From contig NZ_FPBF01000010.1 in the NCBI RefSeq assembly GCF_900116615.1, positions 58,762 through 122,761 of the forward strand: a DNA stretch of 64,000 nt. The letters are read 5' to 3'. Every line of letters starts with the position of its first letter. Within the stretch, counting starts at the first letter, position 1. Positions 16,337 through 24,552 of this stretch are shown here, piece after piece. The notes beneath the pieces were generated by a model. The model saw nothing but the letters and a program-made list of their open reading frames with translations, searched no databases and was not told the DNA's origin. The position numbers and the translations under genes are program-made. The stretch is from Algoriphagus locisalis (GTDB lineage: Bacteria > Bacteroidota > Bacteroidia > Cytophagales > Cyclobacteriaceae).

Positions 16337-18181
16337 ATGAAGCTTGAAAAGATCCTGGATAAACTCAGTTCCATCGAGAAGAACTCCTTTATCAAAATCA
16401 TAGACAACATCATCTCTAAAAGCAAAGACAAAAGCAAAGAGATTGAAAAAATCCTTGCTCCCGACAATAAAGGGCTGAAAACAGTGGACAATCTTAATAT
16501 CTCCAAGATTTTTGATCTTACTGCTGAGGAGTTTACGGAGTATGTAAAATGCGAGTTTCAGGAAGTAAACTCACAGCTTGATATCCTCATCGATATCATA
16601 ATCCGGGATGGGAATTGCATCATGCGACAGGATTGGTTTTCGCGGCTCTATGAGGCAGAGATCAAAACATTGAATGCAAAAATCAAGGCGTTGACTTCGG
16701 ATTTCAAAGATGAAAAGTCAGAACTGAGTCCAGAGCGAAAAAGGGATTACAGAATCTATCAGGCTTGTTTGTCCACTGCTTTTTTTAATGACGTAGCCAA
16801 TAACAGGGAAGCCAAAATCACAGCTGACGAACTCACCATCATACTTACCCTTTCCAAGGAACTTGGCCTGTCCCAGGAGGAAATCAAACTGATAAATTAT
16901 TCCATCCTGGGGGTGAAAAAGATGGATGTGCAGGAAGTTATTACGAACCTCAAAAATATCGGAGTGGTCTTCTATTCCAAGAAGGAAAACACCCTGTTTG
17001 TTGCAGATGAAATGGTTCGATTGTTAAGGAAAGTCAGGAATAAAGAAGTAGCGGATAAATTCTTCAGACGCACCCTGAAACTCCTCCGTGAACCTATTAT
17101 CAACTCCATCGCCAAAAACCATAACCTTGACAGAAAGCTTTCCTACTCGCAGAAAATTGAAGGTATTATCCATGCGGGTATCTCATTTACGGATTTACTC
17201 CTGAATGATATTTATAAGGATGGCACCACTTTGACTGATAAGAAGAAAACGCTTAATGAATTGTGTGAAAAAGGACTTCAGATCCCAAATCTCAGAGGCA
17301 GCACCCTCCAGGAAAAGGTAGATAGTCTGATCCAATACTTTGAAGCGGTAGAAAAAGATGAAAAAGTAGGGATATCCGTGGATGGATATGACAAGCTTTT
17401 GACTGATCTACATCAGTCCATTCCTGCACTGAACAAAGGCATTAGGGAGCATTTCGAACTTCAGGATGAATACGTACTGGACGCAGAGTTTTTAATGGAT
17501 TATAATATCAAACCACGTGATATATTGGATCTGATCGAGAAGGTCGATCTCGACAAGTTCAAGAAAGATCATGGCGTCAAATTACGCGGAGATGATATTT
17601 TGAATATTCTAGAGCACTACAAAGACGTGGAAAATCTCTACTTGGAGAATTATGAAAATGTAGGCTACCGCAACTACAATCAGCTGAAGGAAAATGGGAT
17701 TCAGATCAGGGAGAGCGAGCTGGGGGTGAAGTTCGAGGAACTGACCAAGGTGATTTTTAAAGGATTGGGATTCAATGTGGATGATAAGTACCGCCAGGAG
17801 CTAAATACCCAAAAAGACCTTATGGATATCCTGATTAATCTAGGCAATCAGGAAGTAATTATTGTGGAGTGCAAAACCAGCAAGGAAAGTGGTTATAATA
17901 AATTCAGTACCGTTTCCCGGCAACTGAAATCTTACCAAAATATAGCGCTGAAAAACAACCTTAGGATAGTAAAAATCTTGCTGGTAGCTCCTGAGTTTAG
18001 CGATGATTTTGTGACAGACTGCGAAATGGATGTGGATATGAATCTTTCGCTACTGACTGCATCAACGCTGATCGCTATTTACGAAGCATTTAAAAATTCC
18101 AAGTACATGACATTTCCCCATGTGCTCTTCCGGGATGTGGTAATCAATCAGGAGAGGATTGTGAAGGCATTGAGTAAATAA
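16337..18181 (+). CDS. Large protein with C-terminal PD-(D/E)XK nuclease domain
   Basis: Of 614 residues, the last 160 form a restriction-endonuclease-like fold: ELGVKFEELTKVIFKGLGF, then Asp497 in MDILINLGNQ and Glu511-x-Lys513 in VIIVECKTSK, the D...ExK active site. The N-terminal 460 residues are mostly helical, with an internal segment (about 130-225, YRIYQACLSTAFFNDVANNR ... LSQEEIKLINYSILG) that has a TerB/EF-hand-like helical look. I do not recognise the whole architecture. There is no signal peptide and it stands alone. It is probably a DNA-targeting effector of a defence island, by fold and position only. Confidence 0.65.
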   Translation: MKLEKILDKLSSIEKNSFIKIIDNIISKSKDKSKEIEKILAPDNKGLKTVDNLNISKIFDLTAEEFTEYVKCEFQEVNSQLDILIDIIIRDGNCIMRQDWFSRLYEAEIKTLNAKIKALTSDFKDEKSELSPERKRDYRIYQACLSTAFFNDVANNREAKITADELTIILTLSKELGLSQEEIKLINYSILGVKKMDVQEVITNLKNIGVVFYSKKENTLFVADEMVRLLRKVRNKEVADKFFRRTLKLLREPIINSIAKNHNLDRKLSYSQKIEGIIHAGISFTDLLLNDIYKDGTTLTDKKKTLNELCEKGLQIPNLRGSTLQEKVDSLIQYFEAVEKDEKVGISVDGYDKLLTDLHQSIPALNKGIREHFELQDEYVLDAEFLMDYNIKPRDILDLIEKVDLDKFKKDHGVKLRGDDILNILEHYKDVENLYLENYENVGYRNYNQLKENGIQIRESELGVKFEELTKVIFKGLGFNVDDKYRQELNTQKDLMDILINLGNQEVIIVECKTSKESGYNKFSTVSRQLKSYQNIALKNNLRIVKILLVAPEFSDDFVTDCEMDVDMNLSLLTASTLIAIYEAFKNSKYMTFPHVLFRDVVINQERIVKALSK

Positions 18182-18193
18182 AAATATAGACTG

Positions 18194-18709
18194 ATGAGAT
18201 ATAAATTTTTTGCCATATTAGCTCCAATCATGTTTGTCTTTCTTAGTTCCTTCGGACAAAAAGTCGGGATTGGATTAGCGGGAGCATCGTCTGGATCCAT
18301 GAATATGGAATTATTGTATATGGATAAAACAAAAAACATTTTCAAACTGGGAATGACCTACCAATTTGCTGATACCCGGGGAAAATTAGTTCCTGAGCAA
18401 TTGTCTAATTACGGAAAAACCCAAGATGGAAATGGTGAATACTTTCTGACAATTGATTTCGGGTATGGCAAAATATTTAAAGAAAAGTTTTTATTGGATA
18501 TAGAGCTATCGGCTGGTTCAGAAAATTCATTTCAGAATTACATTGATAACAGATTTAATGGAGGAGGTTACCATTTGATTACCTCCAAGAATACAGTTTT
18601 AGGGGCCGGTTTGGATGCTGGATATCTTTTCAAGGAAAATTTCACGGCCTTCGCAGGATTTAATACGATTCGAAAAGCACAGGTTGGAATTAGGTTTTTC
18701 TTGTTCTGA
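18194..18709 (+). CDS. Exported beta-barrel-like hypothetical protein
   Basis: This 171-residue protein begins with a signal peptide (about 1-21, ending SSFGQ) and then alternating hydrophobic strands rich in Gly and aromatic residues (KVGIGLAGASSGSMNMELLY, FKLGMTYQFAD, TVLGAGLDAGYLF), closing with a Phe as outer-membrane barrels do (KAQVGIRFFLF). It is probably a small outer-membrane or periplasmic barrel. It starts 12 bp after the nuclease gene and could be in the same transcript, but a functional tie is not evident. Confidence 0.65.
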   Translation: MRYKFFAILAPIMFVFLSSFGQKVGIGLAGASSGSMNMELLYMDKTKNIFKLGMTYQFADTRGKLVPEQLSNYGKTQDGNGEYFLTIDFGYGKIFKEKFLLDIELSAGSENSFQNYIDNRFNGGGYHLITSKNTVLGAGLDAGYLFKENFTAFAGFNTIRKAQVGIRFFLF

Positions 18710-19352
18710 ATTTAAGGTACACCTTGAGTAGTATTTATTCTTTTGATTCCTTATGTTAAATAAGCCTCTTAGTAATTGAGATTAAACTTTCCGAGGGAAC
18801 AACTAACCTACTTCTTATAATTGATCTCCCCTCTGGAGTAGAGCCGATCACCTTCCCCTAAAGAGGAGGAAGGCATCAGGATATGGGATGTGATTTCAAA
18901 TTATACCCAGTTAGAATGATCAGTTAACTACATCAAGATGGGCTAGAATAGATTTAAATAACTAAATATTCAAATGATTGAGGATCACCTAATAATTGAG
19001 TGTTTTGAAGTTTCTCATTATTTGCTTTATTTAACAATAGATTCACTGACCACCAAAAATTTCTCTTTACTATGATGAATATTCCCTACCTACAAATTTT
19101 GTATGTTGAATTTCTCAGAAATCGGGCAATTCAATTTGAAATAGTGATCAGAGCCAATGAAGTTATAAAGAATTAATCCGATCAAACAATTTCCTGTAAA
19201 TGGAAACGGTTTAAATGGTGTTTTTGGTCAGTTGGTAGGATATATATCATTGGAACTTGAAATGACTAAGTATCAAAAATTATTTGTAAGTATCTGATGA
19301 TATTATCTAGATTTTTATTTGAAGGATATGAATTAAATAAAAACAATTTAAT
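18710..19352. other. Gene-free AT-rich stretch with repeat traces
   Basis: No convincing gene. Near 18795-18820 there is a match to the segment at about 11212-11235 (GGAACAACTAACCTACTTCTTA versus GGAACGACCAACCTACTTCTTA). Near 18890-18930 a degenerate module C occurs (GTGATTTCAAATTATACCCA ... AACTAC). From about 18930 the base composition turns AT-rich and stays so to about 21000. Confidence 0.45.
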
Positions 19353-20129
19353 ATGTTAGCTTTACCAGGGCCAAATCTCTTTGATGAAAAAGTTAAAGAA
19401 TTACCAAAACCAGCGCAAAAGGTATATAGGTTTAATAAAATATTATCTAGATTTTTTGTTAATGTTTTTTTCTTGTCTATAATTATGATTTTTCTGTTTT
19501 CCCATCAATTAAACCGTACCGAATATATTGAAAAGGAAATGGAGGATTTAATAGAAAAATCAGAAAATAGTATGGGTAAAAAAAATGTTTCCTATGAAAA
19601 CAAAGAGTTACGGTTGTTCTTTCAAGATAATATACTTTTTGACCATAATAATTTTCAGTTAAATGATAATGTTAAGGAAAAACTAAGGCTTATCATCCCC
19701 ACAGTTAGCGACAATATGATGGTAGAAGTTATTGGTCATACGGATAACGTTGGTGATTATTGCTATAATTATGAATTATCTAAAAAGAGAGCTGAATCAG
19801 TCTTTAAATATATACGCCCTATGTTAACCTTCAATAATTCTATGTTTTATGGGTTAGGGGAAGATTTCCCGGTTTCTTCAAACCAGAATGAATTTGGTAG
19901 ATCCCTGAATAGGAGGGTTGAAATTATCATTAAATCAAATCCATCTAATTCGTTAATATATAGTGATAGTTTATTTGATAAAATGTCTTTTATGATTAAA
20001 GAAAATGCAATTATAGTGATTTTAACATTTTGTAGTGCGATGATTCCAATAATAACTTATTTTTTTAATATAATTTTGGTTTGTTATTCAATGATAAGGA
20101 ATAATACAAAAAATAAAGTGAATTCTTAA
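19353..20129 (+). CDS. Inner-membrane OmpA-like protein with two membrane helices
   Basis: This 258-residue protein has a membrane helix at about 33-52 (FFVNVFFLSIIMIFLFSHQL), an OmpA-like peptidoglycan-binding domain at about 75-195 (DHNNFQLNDNVKEKL, VIGHTDNVGDYCYNYELSKK, FYGLGEDFPVSS, GRSLNRRVEIII) and a second helix at about 222-247. There is no signal peptide. An OmpA domain held between two inner-membrane helices is unlike normal outer-membrane OmpA proteins and more like anchored ion-driven machines (MotB or ZorB), although no MotA/ZorA partner is present. DNA is clearly AT-rich, suggesting recent transfer. The next gene is 123 bp downstream and may be the partner. Confidence 0.7.
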   Translation: MLALPGPNLFDEKVKELPKPAQKVYRFNKILSRFFVNVFFLSIIMIFLFSHQLNRTEYIEKEMEDLIEKSENSMGKKNVSYENKELRLFFQDNILFDHNNFQLNDNVKEKLRLIIPTVSDNMMVEVIGHTDNVGDYCYNYELSKKRAESVFKYIRPMLTFNNSMFYGLGEDFPVSSNQNEFGRSLNRRVEIIIKSNPSNSLIYSDSLFDKMSFMIKENAIIVILTFCSAMIPIITYFFNIILVCYSMIRNNTKNKVNS

Positions 20130-20252
20130 GTATATTTTAAGTAAAATAATATCAATACTATTTAAGTTTTATTGTTATCATAAGGGTTTTCTTATCAATA
20201 ATATTTATTACGCTCGAATTATTTATATTGGGGTGTATTTTTAATCAATAAT

Positions 20253-20978
20253 ATGAAGAAAATAAATTTTGGATGTGTAGGAAAGATAAAGCTTAATTCA
20301 TATCACCCACTTTGTAAAAATGATTTTGGAAGAAATGCCATTAAGGGTTTTGGATTTCATCCTTTTGTAGATGGATCTTGTAGAAGGGAGCCAGATTTTG
20401 AAAATCTTTATCCCTCAATAACTGGCTTATGTCGTCAAAACTCATTTGCGCCAAAATTATGGCCTAATGACATTGTCATTTATATGTCTCTCGATAGTGA
20501 GGGTAATTCCACTTCAAAATATAGCCTTGTAGCTATTCTTAAAGTTATTGAGAGATTTGAAACTCACTTTAATGCATATCAATGGTACAGGGATAACGAT
20601 CTCAAAACTCCTAATAATTGTATGGTTGAAGGAAATCCTCCAATTCCTTTTGAAATGACTGTTTCTACATATACTTCACAGAAAGATATTACCAGATTTA
20701 AAAAATATGCTCTAGACAAGCAGAAGGCAATGGGAGAAAGAATTGTAAATAAATGGAATGATGAATACCAAATTAAATCAGAAAAATGGCCAACTTTCAT
20801 AGTTACCAAACCTTTCTTTAATGCAGTTTATGAAGATTTAAAACCACCAATTATCGAGCATAAAGATTTTGTGCGAATAATGGGAAGAGTCCCTAACACC
20901 AGAACACCGAATAATCTATCTGTTTCAGAACTAATTGGCTTTTGCAATCTGGCAGGCATTAAGCCATTAATTAAGTAA
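20253..20978 (+). CDS. Hypothetical protein (possible partner of OmpA-like protein)
   Basis: This 241-residue soluble protein has no signal peptide. Conserved-looking features are PFVDGSCRREPDFEN, ITGLCRQNSFAPKLWPNDIV, then the strand-rich SKYSLVAILKVIERFETHF and YQWYRDNDLKTPNNCMVEGN. A P-x-D-I-V-I-Y turn followed by VAILKV resembles PUA/EVE-like nucleic-acid reader folds, but I cannot assign the family. It shares the low GC content of the preceding OmpA-like gene, so both may have arrived together. Cytoplasmic location is likely. Confidence 0.55.
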   Translation: MKKINFGCVGKIKLNSYHPLCKNDFGRNAIKGFGFHPFVDGSCRREPDFENLYPSITGLCRQNSFAPKLWPNDIVIYMSLDSEGNSTSKYSLVAILKVIERFETHFNAYQWYRDNDLKTPNNCMVEGNPPIPFEMTVSTYTSQKDITRFKKYALDKQKAMGERIVNKWNDEYQIKSEKWPTFIVTKPFFNAVYEDLKPPIIEHKDFVRIMGRVPNTRTPNNLSVSELIGFCNLAGIKPLIK

Positions 20979-21065
20979 ATTTTTCCATTTTAGTGAATAA
21001 CTTGGAAATCGTAAAGTTTTCATTTATTCTAACCTTGAACTGGATTAAACGACATAACAAAACAA

Positions 21066-22043
21066 ATGACACTTAAAGAAGCTATCCTAAAAAGCCTAAA
21101 TGATATTAATGCATTAACCAATTATTCAGAGGTTTGTGCCCATATTATTAATCATAACTATTACGATTTTGGAACTGCCAAAACCCCTCCCGATACGGTG
21201 TCAGCTATACTTGGGGATTTTATTAGAAATGGAGATACTCGCGTAAAAAGGATTAAACAACCCGGTGCCCGGTATTCTTATTATTTAACGAAAAATGAAC
21301 AAGATATAGGAATAGAAATCTTGAGTGGTGATACTGAATTATCCAGCTCTACTCCTGTAATCACTAAAGTGAAATCTTACTCTGAAAGGGATTTGCATCG
21401 GCTCCTTAGTAGCTATTTAAAAAATACTCAAATCTATTCTAAAACCATTTTTCATGAGCAGTCTAAATATGGGAGCGACAGCAATCAAATTTGGACCCAT
21501 CCGGATATGGTAGGAGTTAAATTCCTAAATCTCCAAACTAAAGTCAGTCAGAATTTTCTAAAATCTATCAACAGGGTAGATACATTTAAATTGAGTTCCT
21601 ACGAAATCAAACGGGAGATCAATTCAGATTCAGAGCTAAAAAAGGCCTACTTCCAAGCTGTTTCTAATTCCAGCTGGGCGAACTATGGTTATTTGGTTGC
21701 ATTTGAATTCAGTGATAGTCTGATGGATGAAATGGAGCGCCTAAATCAGTCTTTCGGGATTGGTGTCATTGAGCTTAATGCAAATGCCTATCAGAGTAAG
21801 GTGCTATTTCCGGCTACTTATAGAGATCTTGATTTTAAGACGATGGATAAGCTCTGCAAAATCAACAAGGAATTTGAAGAGTTCATAGAGCAAACAGATA
21901 GATTAATGACTGCTCAAGAGCGCTACTATAAGTCAACAGAAAAAGAGTTGGATGAATATTGTGATTCCTATTTTGAAAGCGATACTGACATGGAGGGATA
22001 TTGCAGGGAAAAGAATATTCCTAATGGCGAGAATATAACGTAA
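21066..22043 (+). CDS. HARE-HTH plus PD-(D/E)XK protein (HrgA/COG2958-like)
   Basis: Residues 1-78 form a winged helix of the HARE-HTH kind (MTLKEAILKSLNDINALTNY, then INHNYYDFGTAKTPPDTVSA and ARYSYYLTKNE), a domain tied to restriction enzymes and chromatin proteins. Residues about 110-270 show a PD-(D/E)XK pattern: Asp147 in THPDMVGVKF and Glu180-x-Lys182 in SSYEIKREI, followed by KKAYFQAVSNSSWANYGYLV. This architecture matches HrgA/COG2958 family proteins linked to restriction loci. It is cytoplasmic and probably binds or cleaves DNA. It stands just before the toxin-antitoxin and type I modification genes, but not in one operon with them. Confidence 0.75.
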   Translation: MTLKEAILKSLNDINALTNYSEVCAHIINHNYYDFGTAKTPPDTVSAILGDFIRNGDTRVKRIKQPGARYSYYLTKNEQDIGIEILSGDTELSSSTPVITKVKSYSERDLHRLLSSYLKNTQIYSKTIFHEQSKYGSDSNQIWTHPDMVGVKFLNLQTKVSQNFLKSINRVDTFKLSSYEIKREINSDSELKKAYFQAVSNSSWANYGYLVAFEFSDSLMDEMERLNQSFGIGVIELNANAYQSKVLFPATYRDLDFKTMDKLCKINKEFEEFIEQTDRLMTAQERYYKSTEKELDEYCDSYFESDTDMEGYCREKNIPNGENIT

Positions 22044-22144
22044 TCCTAATCTTGATTTGTGGTTATAATGTGCCAACCCCAGTCCCATTTTTTACTATCG
22101 GTAACCTACCCAACCTCCAAAATCGTATCTTTAGAGACTAAACT

Positions 22145-22822
22145 ATGATTGCTTTCGAGAATAAACCACAGATAGGACAGGGGATATATACCCTTCGCGA
22201 TGCGGCGACCATTCTGCATCTGCCTTATGCTAAGGTACATAGATATGTTACCAAGTATTGGGATGGGCAACTGGGAGAGGAGTTTCAGTCGCAGTATTCT
22301 TGGCTGATAGATGGGTCTAGAGCCGTCAGTTTCCACACAGTGGTGGAACTCTACGTCATGATCCAATTGGCTGATAAGGGAGTAAAGACAGCTGAAGTGC
22401 TCAAAGCTCATAAGAAGCTGGCCGAGATTTATAATACCCATTTCCCCTTTGCACAGAAGCAGGTACTCCAAGAAATCAAAACTGACGGCAAACTCATCTA
22501 CTGGAAGAATGGAGCAGATGTTATTTCTCTAAATGGCTCAGATCAATTCAACTTGGACATTATTTCCGTTTTCTTTAAGAAGCTTGACTTTGGTGAGGAG
22601 GACGTAGTATCCAAGCTATGGCCAATGGGGAAGGAGAATGCGATTGTAATCGATCCAAGTAGGAAGTTCGGCCATCCAATTATCGAAGGTAAGAACATCT
22701 ATCCCGAAACCATTTTTGAGCATTTTCTGGCTGGCGATCCTGTGCCCTACATTGCCCATATTTATCAAATCACGGAGAAAGAAGCGGAGGATGCCATTGC
22801 ATTTTGTAAGGATGCGGCATGA
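22145..22822 (+). CDS. DUF433-type antitoxin with N-terminal helix-turn-helix
   Basis: The 225-residue protein has an N-terminal DNA-binding-like region (GIYTLRDAATILHLPYAKVH, residues about 14-35) and a C-terminal DUF433 domain (VIDPSRKFGHPIIEGKNIYP, then FLAGDPVPYIAHIYQITEKE). DUF433 proteins are antitoxins paired with DUF5615 PIN-like toxins. The stop codon overlaps the start of the next gene (ATGA at 22819-22822), so the two are translationally coupled. The antitoxin should neutralise the toxin and repress the operon through its HTH. It is longer than a minimal DUF433 protein (about 75-110 residues) because of the N-terminal fusion. Confidence 0.8.
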   Translation: MIAFENKPQIGQGIYTLRDAATILHLPYAKVHRYVTKYWDGQLGEEFQSQYSWLIDGSRAVSFHTVVELYVMIQLADKGVKTAEVLKAHKKLAEIYNTHFPFAQKQVLQEIKTDGKLIYWKNGADVISLNGSDQFNLDIISVFFKKLDFGEEDVVSKLWPMGKENAIVIDPSRKFGHPIIEGKNIYPETIFEHFLAGDPVPYIAHIYQITEKEAEDAIAFCKDAA

Positions 22823-23235
22823 TAATCTTCACGGATGAAAATATCCCTCCGCATTTAGCTCCTGGATTTCAGATGATCCAGGGTCCAGAATCTCTGAAAA
22901 CAGGAATCCCATTAGAAGTAAAACATTTACCAGATCATTTCGGATACGGGACTAAAGACATAGACTGGATTCCTGAAATAGGAAGGTTAAAAGCCTGTGT
23001 GATTACCAGGGATACAAACTTATCAAGGAGAAAACATGAAATTGAGCTTTTAGAAAAGCATAAACTTGGGGTTTTCTTTCTGAGAGCTAAAGGCAAAAAA
23101 TCAGGTCTTAGCGTATGGCAAATGGTGGAAATGCTTGCTCGTTCCTGGCCGGAAATAGCTAAACTTGCAGTAGAGGAAAATAGACCTTTTGGATATGAGA
23201 TAGATTTAAAAGGAAAACTGAAGAAGATTTTTTAG
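22819..23235 (+). CDS. PIN-like (DUF5615-type) toxin
   Basis: This 138-residue protein begins with the DUF5615/Mut7-C PIN-like signature IIFTDENIPPHLA (acidic residues at the tip of strand 1) and continues with WIPEIGRLKACVITRDTNLS, the second acidic cluster. PIN-like toxins are metal-dependent RNases. It overlaps the antitoxin by four bases (ATGA), which sets the start. The DUF6161-like gene starts only 10 bp downstream, so the pair may be carried on the same transcript as the restriction genes and help to maintain them. Confidence 0.8.
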   Translation: MIIFTDENIPPHLAPGFQMIQGPESLKTGIPLEVKHLPDHFGYGTKDIDWIPEIGRLKACVITRDTNLSRRKHEIELLEKHKLGVFFLRAKGKKSGLSVWQMVEMLARSWPEIAKLAVEENRPFGYEIDLKGKLKKIF

Positions 23236-23245
23236 AAATTGAATC

Positions 23246-24514
23246 ATGGAGTTAAAAGAACTTAGGCAGAAGATCAAGGACGCGCCAAGCAGTGAATTGT
23301 TTGCTAATCAAGTAATTCAGATTAACCTTCCTAGGGTAAGTATGAATAGGAAGTTTATAGGTGTTTCGGCATTCTATGAATATTTATTAAATCAAATTGA
23401 AGGATTTCAAAGTTTTGAAGGAGAACTTCCGGAAGAGCTGAATACCTCAAAAAAATATTTCCTAGATTTAAAAAAGAAGATAATCTCATTTATCCAAAGT
23501 TATCAGAATGTTGATGTAAATAGTTTTTCGAATGTTTGGGGTAGAGATGTGGGAAATTCTGTGTTAGCTAGCAGATCTACCTTGATATTTGAGTTCGATG
23601 CGCCTGTAACAAGTTTTTTATTAGAAATATATCAATCGAAAAAAAGGAACTACAAAGGGGCTCTAGATTATGTCTCAGACACAATTGTTGTAAATGAGCT
23701 TCGTGAAAAAAACTATCTCAACGGGCTTATTCTAGCATATGAATACTTTCAAAAGGGAGAAACTGAAATTGAAAAAAGGAGAGTTAGGGAGAAGTCCTCT
23801 TTAACTCGTCTTAGAAATCAGATTGACAAATATATATCTGATTCGGAAAAGGACTTTATAGAACTATCAAAAGGTTTTGAGTCAAGTGTAAAGGCTACGA
23901 CAGACGAAATAATTGCTTACAAAGAAGAGAAATCTGGACTTTACGAAGAGTGGTTTGAAAGTACTTCTGCCAATTTCTCAGAGTTTGATACCGCTTCGAA
24001 AAAAAAGGTAATAGACTTAGAGACGCTTTACAGGGAAAAGTTGAAACTCGAAGCCCCAGCCAAGTACTGGAATGATAGGGCTGTAAAGCTTAGAAAAGAG
24101 GGTAACCGTTGGCTTATAAGTCTCGTCATTTTTACACTTGTAGGAATTGGATTATTTATTCTTTTACTTAATTTTCTTTCTAATGGAGTTTTGGAGGATA
24201 TTTTCAGTGACACTGCTACAGCTATCAAATGGTCTGTTATCTTCATTACCTTTGTCTCTTTCCTTGCATTTTTGATCAAAACCTTTTCCAAGCTTACCTT
24301 TAGTGCCTTCCATTTAGTAAGAGATGCGGAGGAGCGGGAGCAGCTGACCATCGTGTTTTTATCCATGCAAAAAGAACAGGCCATCGATCCTACTGAGCGT
24401 CACTTGATTATGCAGTCGCTTTTCAGTAGGGCAGATACTGGGTTATTAAAAGATGAAGGATCTCCAACAATGCCGGGGAATATTTTTGATAAGATTGTGG
24501 CAGGTAATAAATAA
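23246..24514 (+). CDS. DUF6161-like membrane protein associated with type I modification genes
   Basis: This 422-residue protein has a soluble N-terminal half with a coiled-coil-like stretch at about 180-270 (EKRRVREKSSLTRLRNQIDK onward), two membrane helices at about 290-312 and 325-345, and a conserved end: LTFSAFHLVRDAEEREQL, MQKEQAIDPTERHLIMQSLF and LLKDEGSPTMPGN. This matches my memory of the DUF6161 family found in type I restriction loci; the exact role is unknown. It lies 10 bp after the toxin gene and 38 bp before hsdM. It may link the system to the membrane, which is inference. Confidence 0.7.
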   Translation: MELKELRQKIKDAPSSELFANQVIQINLPRVSMNRKFIGVSAFYEYLLNQIEGFQSFEGELPEELNTSKKYFLDLKKKIISFIQSYQNVDVNSFSNVWGRDVGNSVLASRSTLIFEFDAPVTSFLLEIYQSKKRNYKGALDYVSDTIVVNELREKNYLNGLILAYEYFQKGETEIEKRRVREKSSLTRLRNQIDKYISDSEKDFIELSKGFESSVKATTDEIIAYKEEKSGLYEEWFESTSANFSEFDTASKKKVIDLETLYREKLKLEAPAKYWNDRAVKLRKEGNRWLISLVIFTLVGIGLFILLLNFLSNGVLEDIFSDTATAIKWSVIFITFVSFLAFLIKTFSKLTFSAFHLVRDAEEREQLTIVFLSMQKEQAIDPTERHLIMQSLFSRADTGLLKDEGSPTMPGNIFDKIVAGNK

Positions 24515-24552
24515 AATATTAGTAATATAAGTCTTCAAGTTTTTCAAAATCA

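Noticed and set aside
16337..21000. Zorya-type defence system because of the OmpA/MotB-like protein
   Set aside because: No MotA/ZorA-like channel subunit or ZorC/ZorD helicase is found nearby, and the OmpA-like protein has a second C-terminal membrane helix unlike ZorB.
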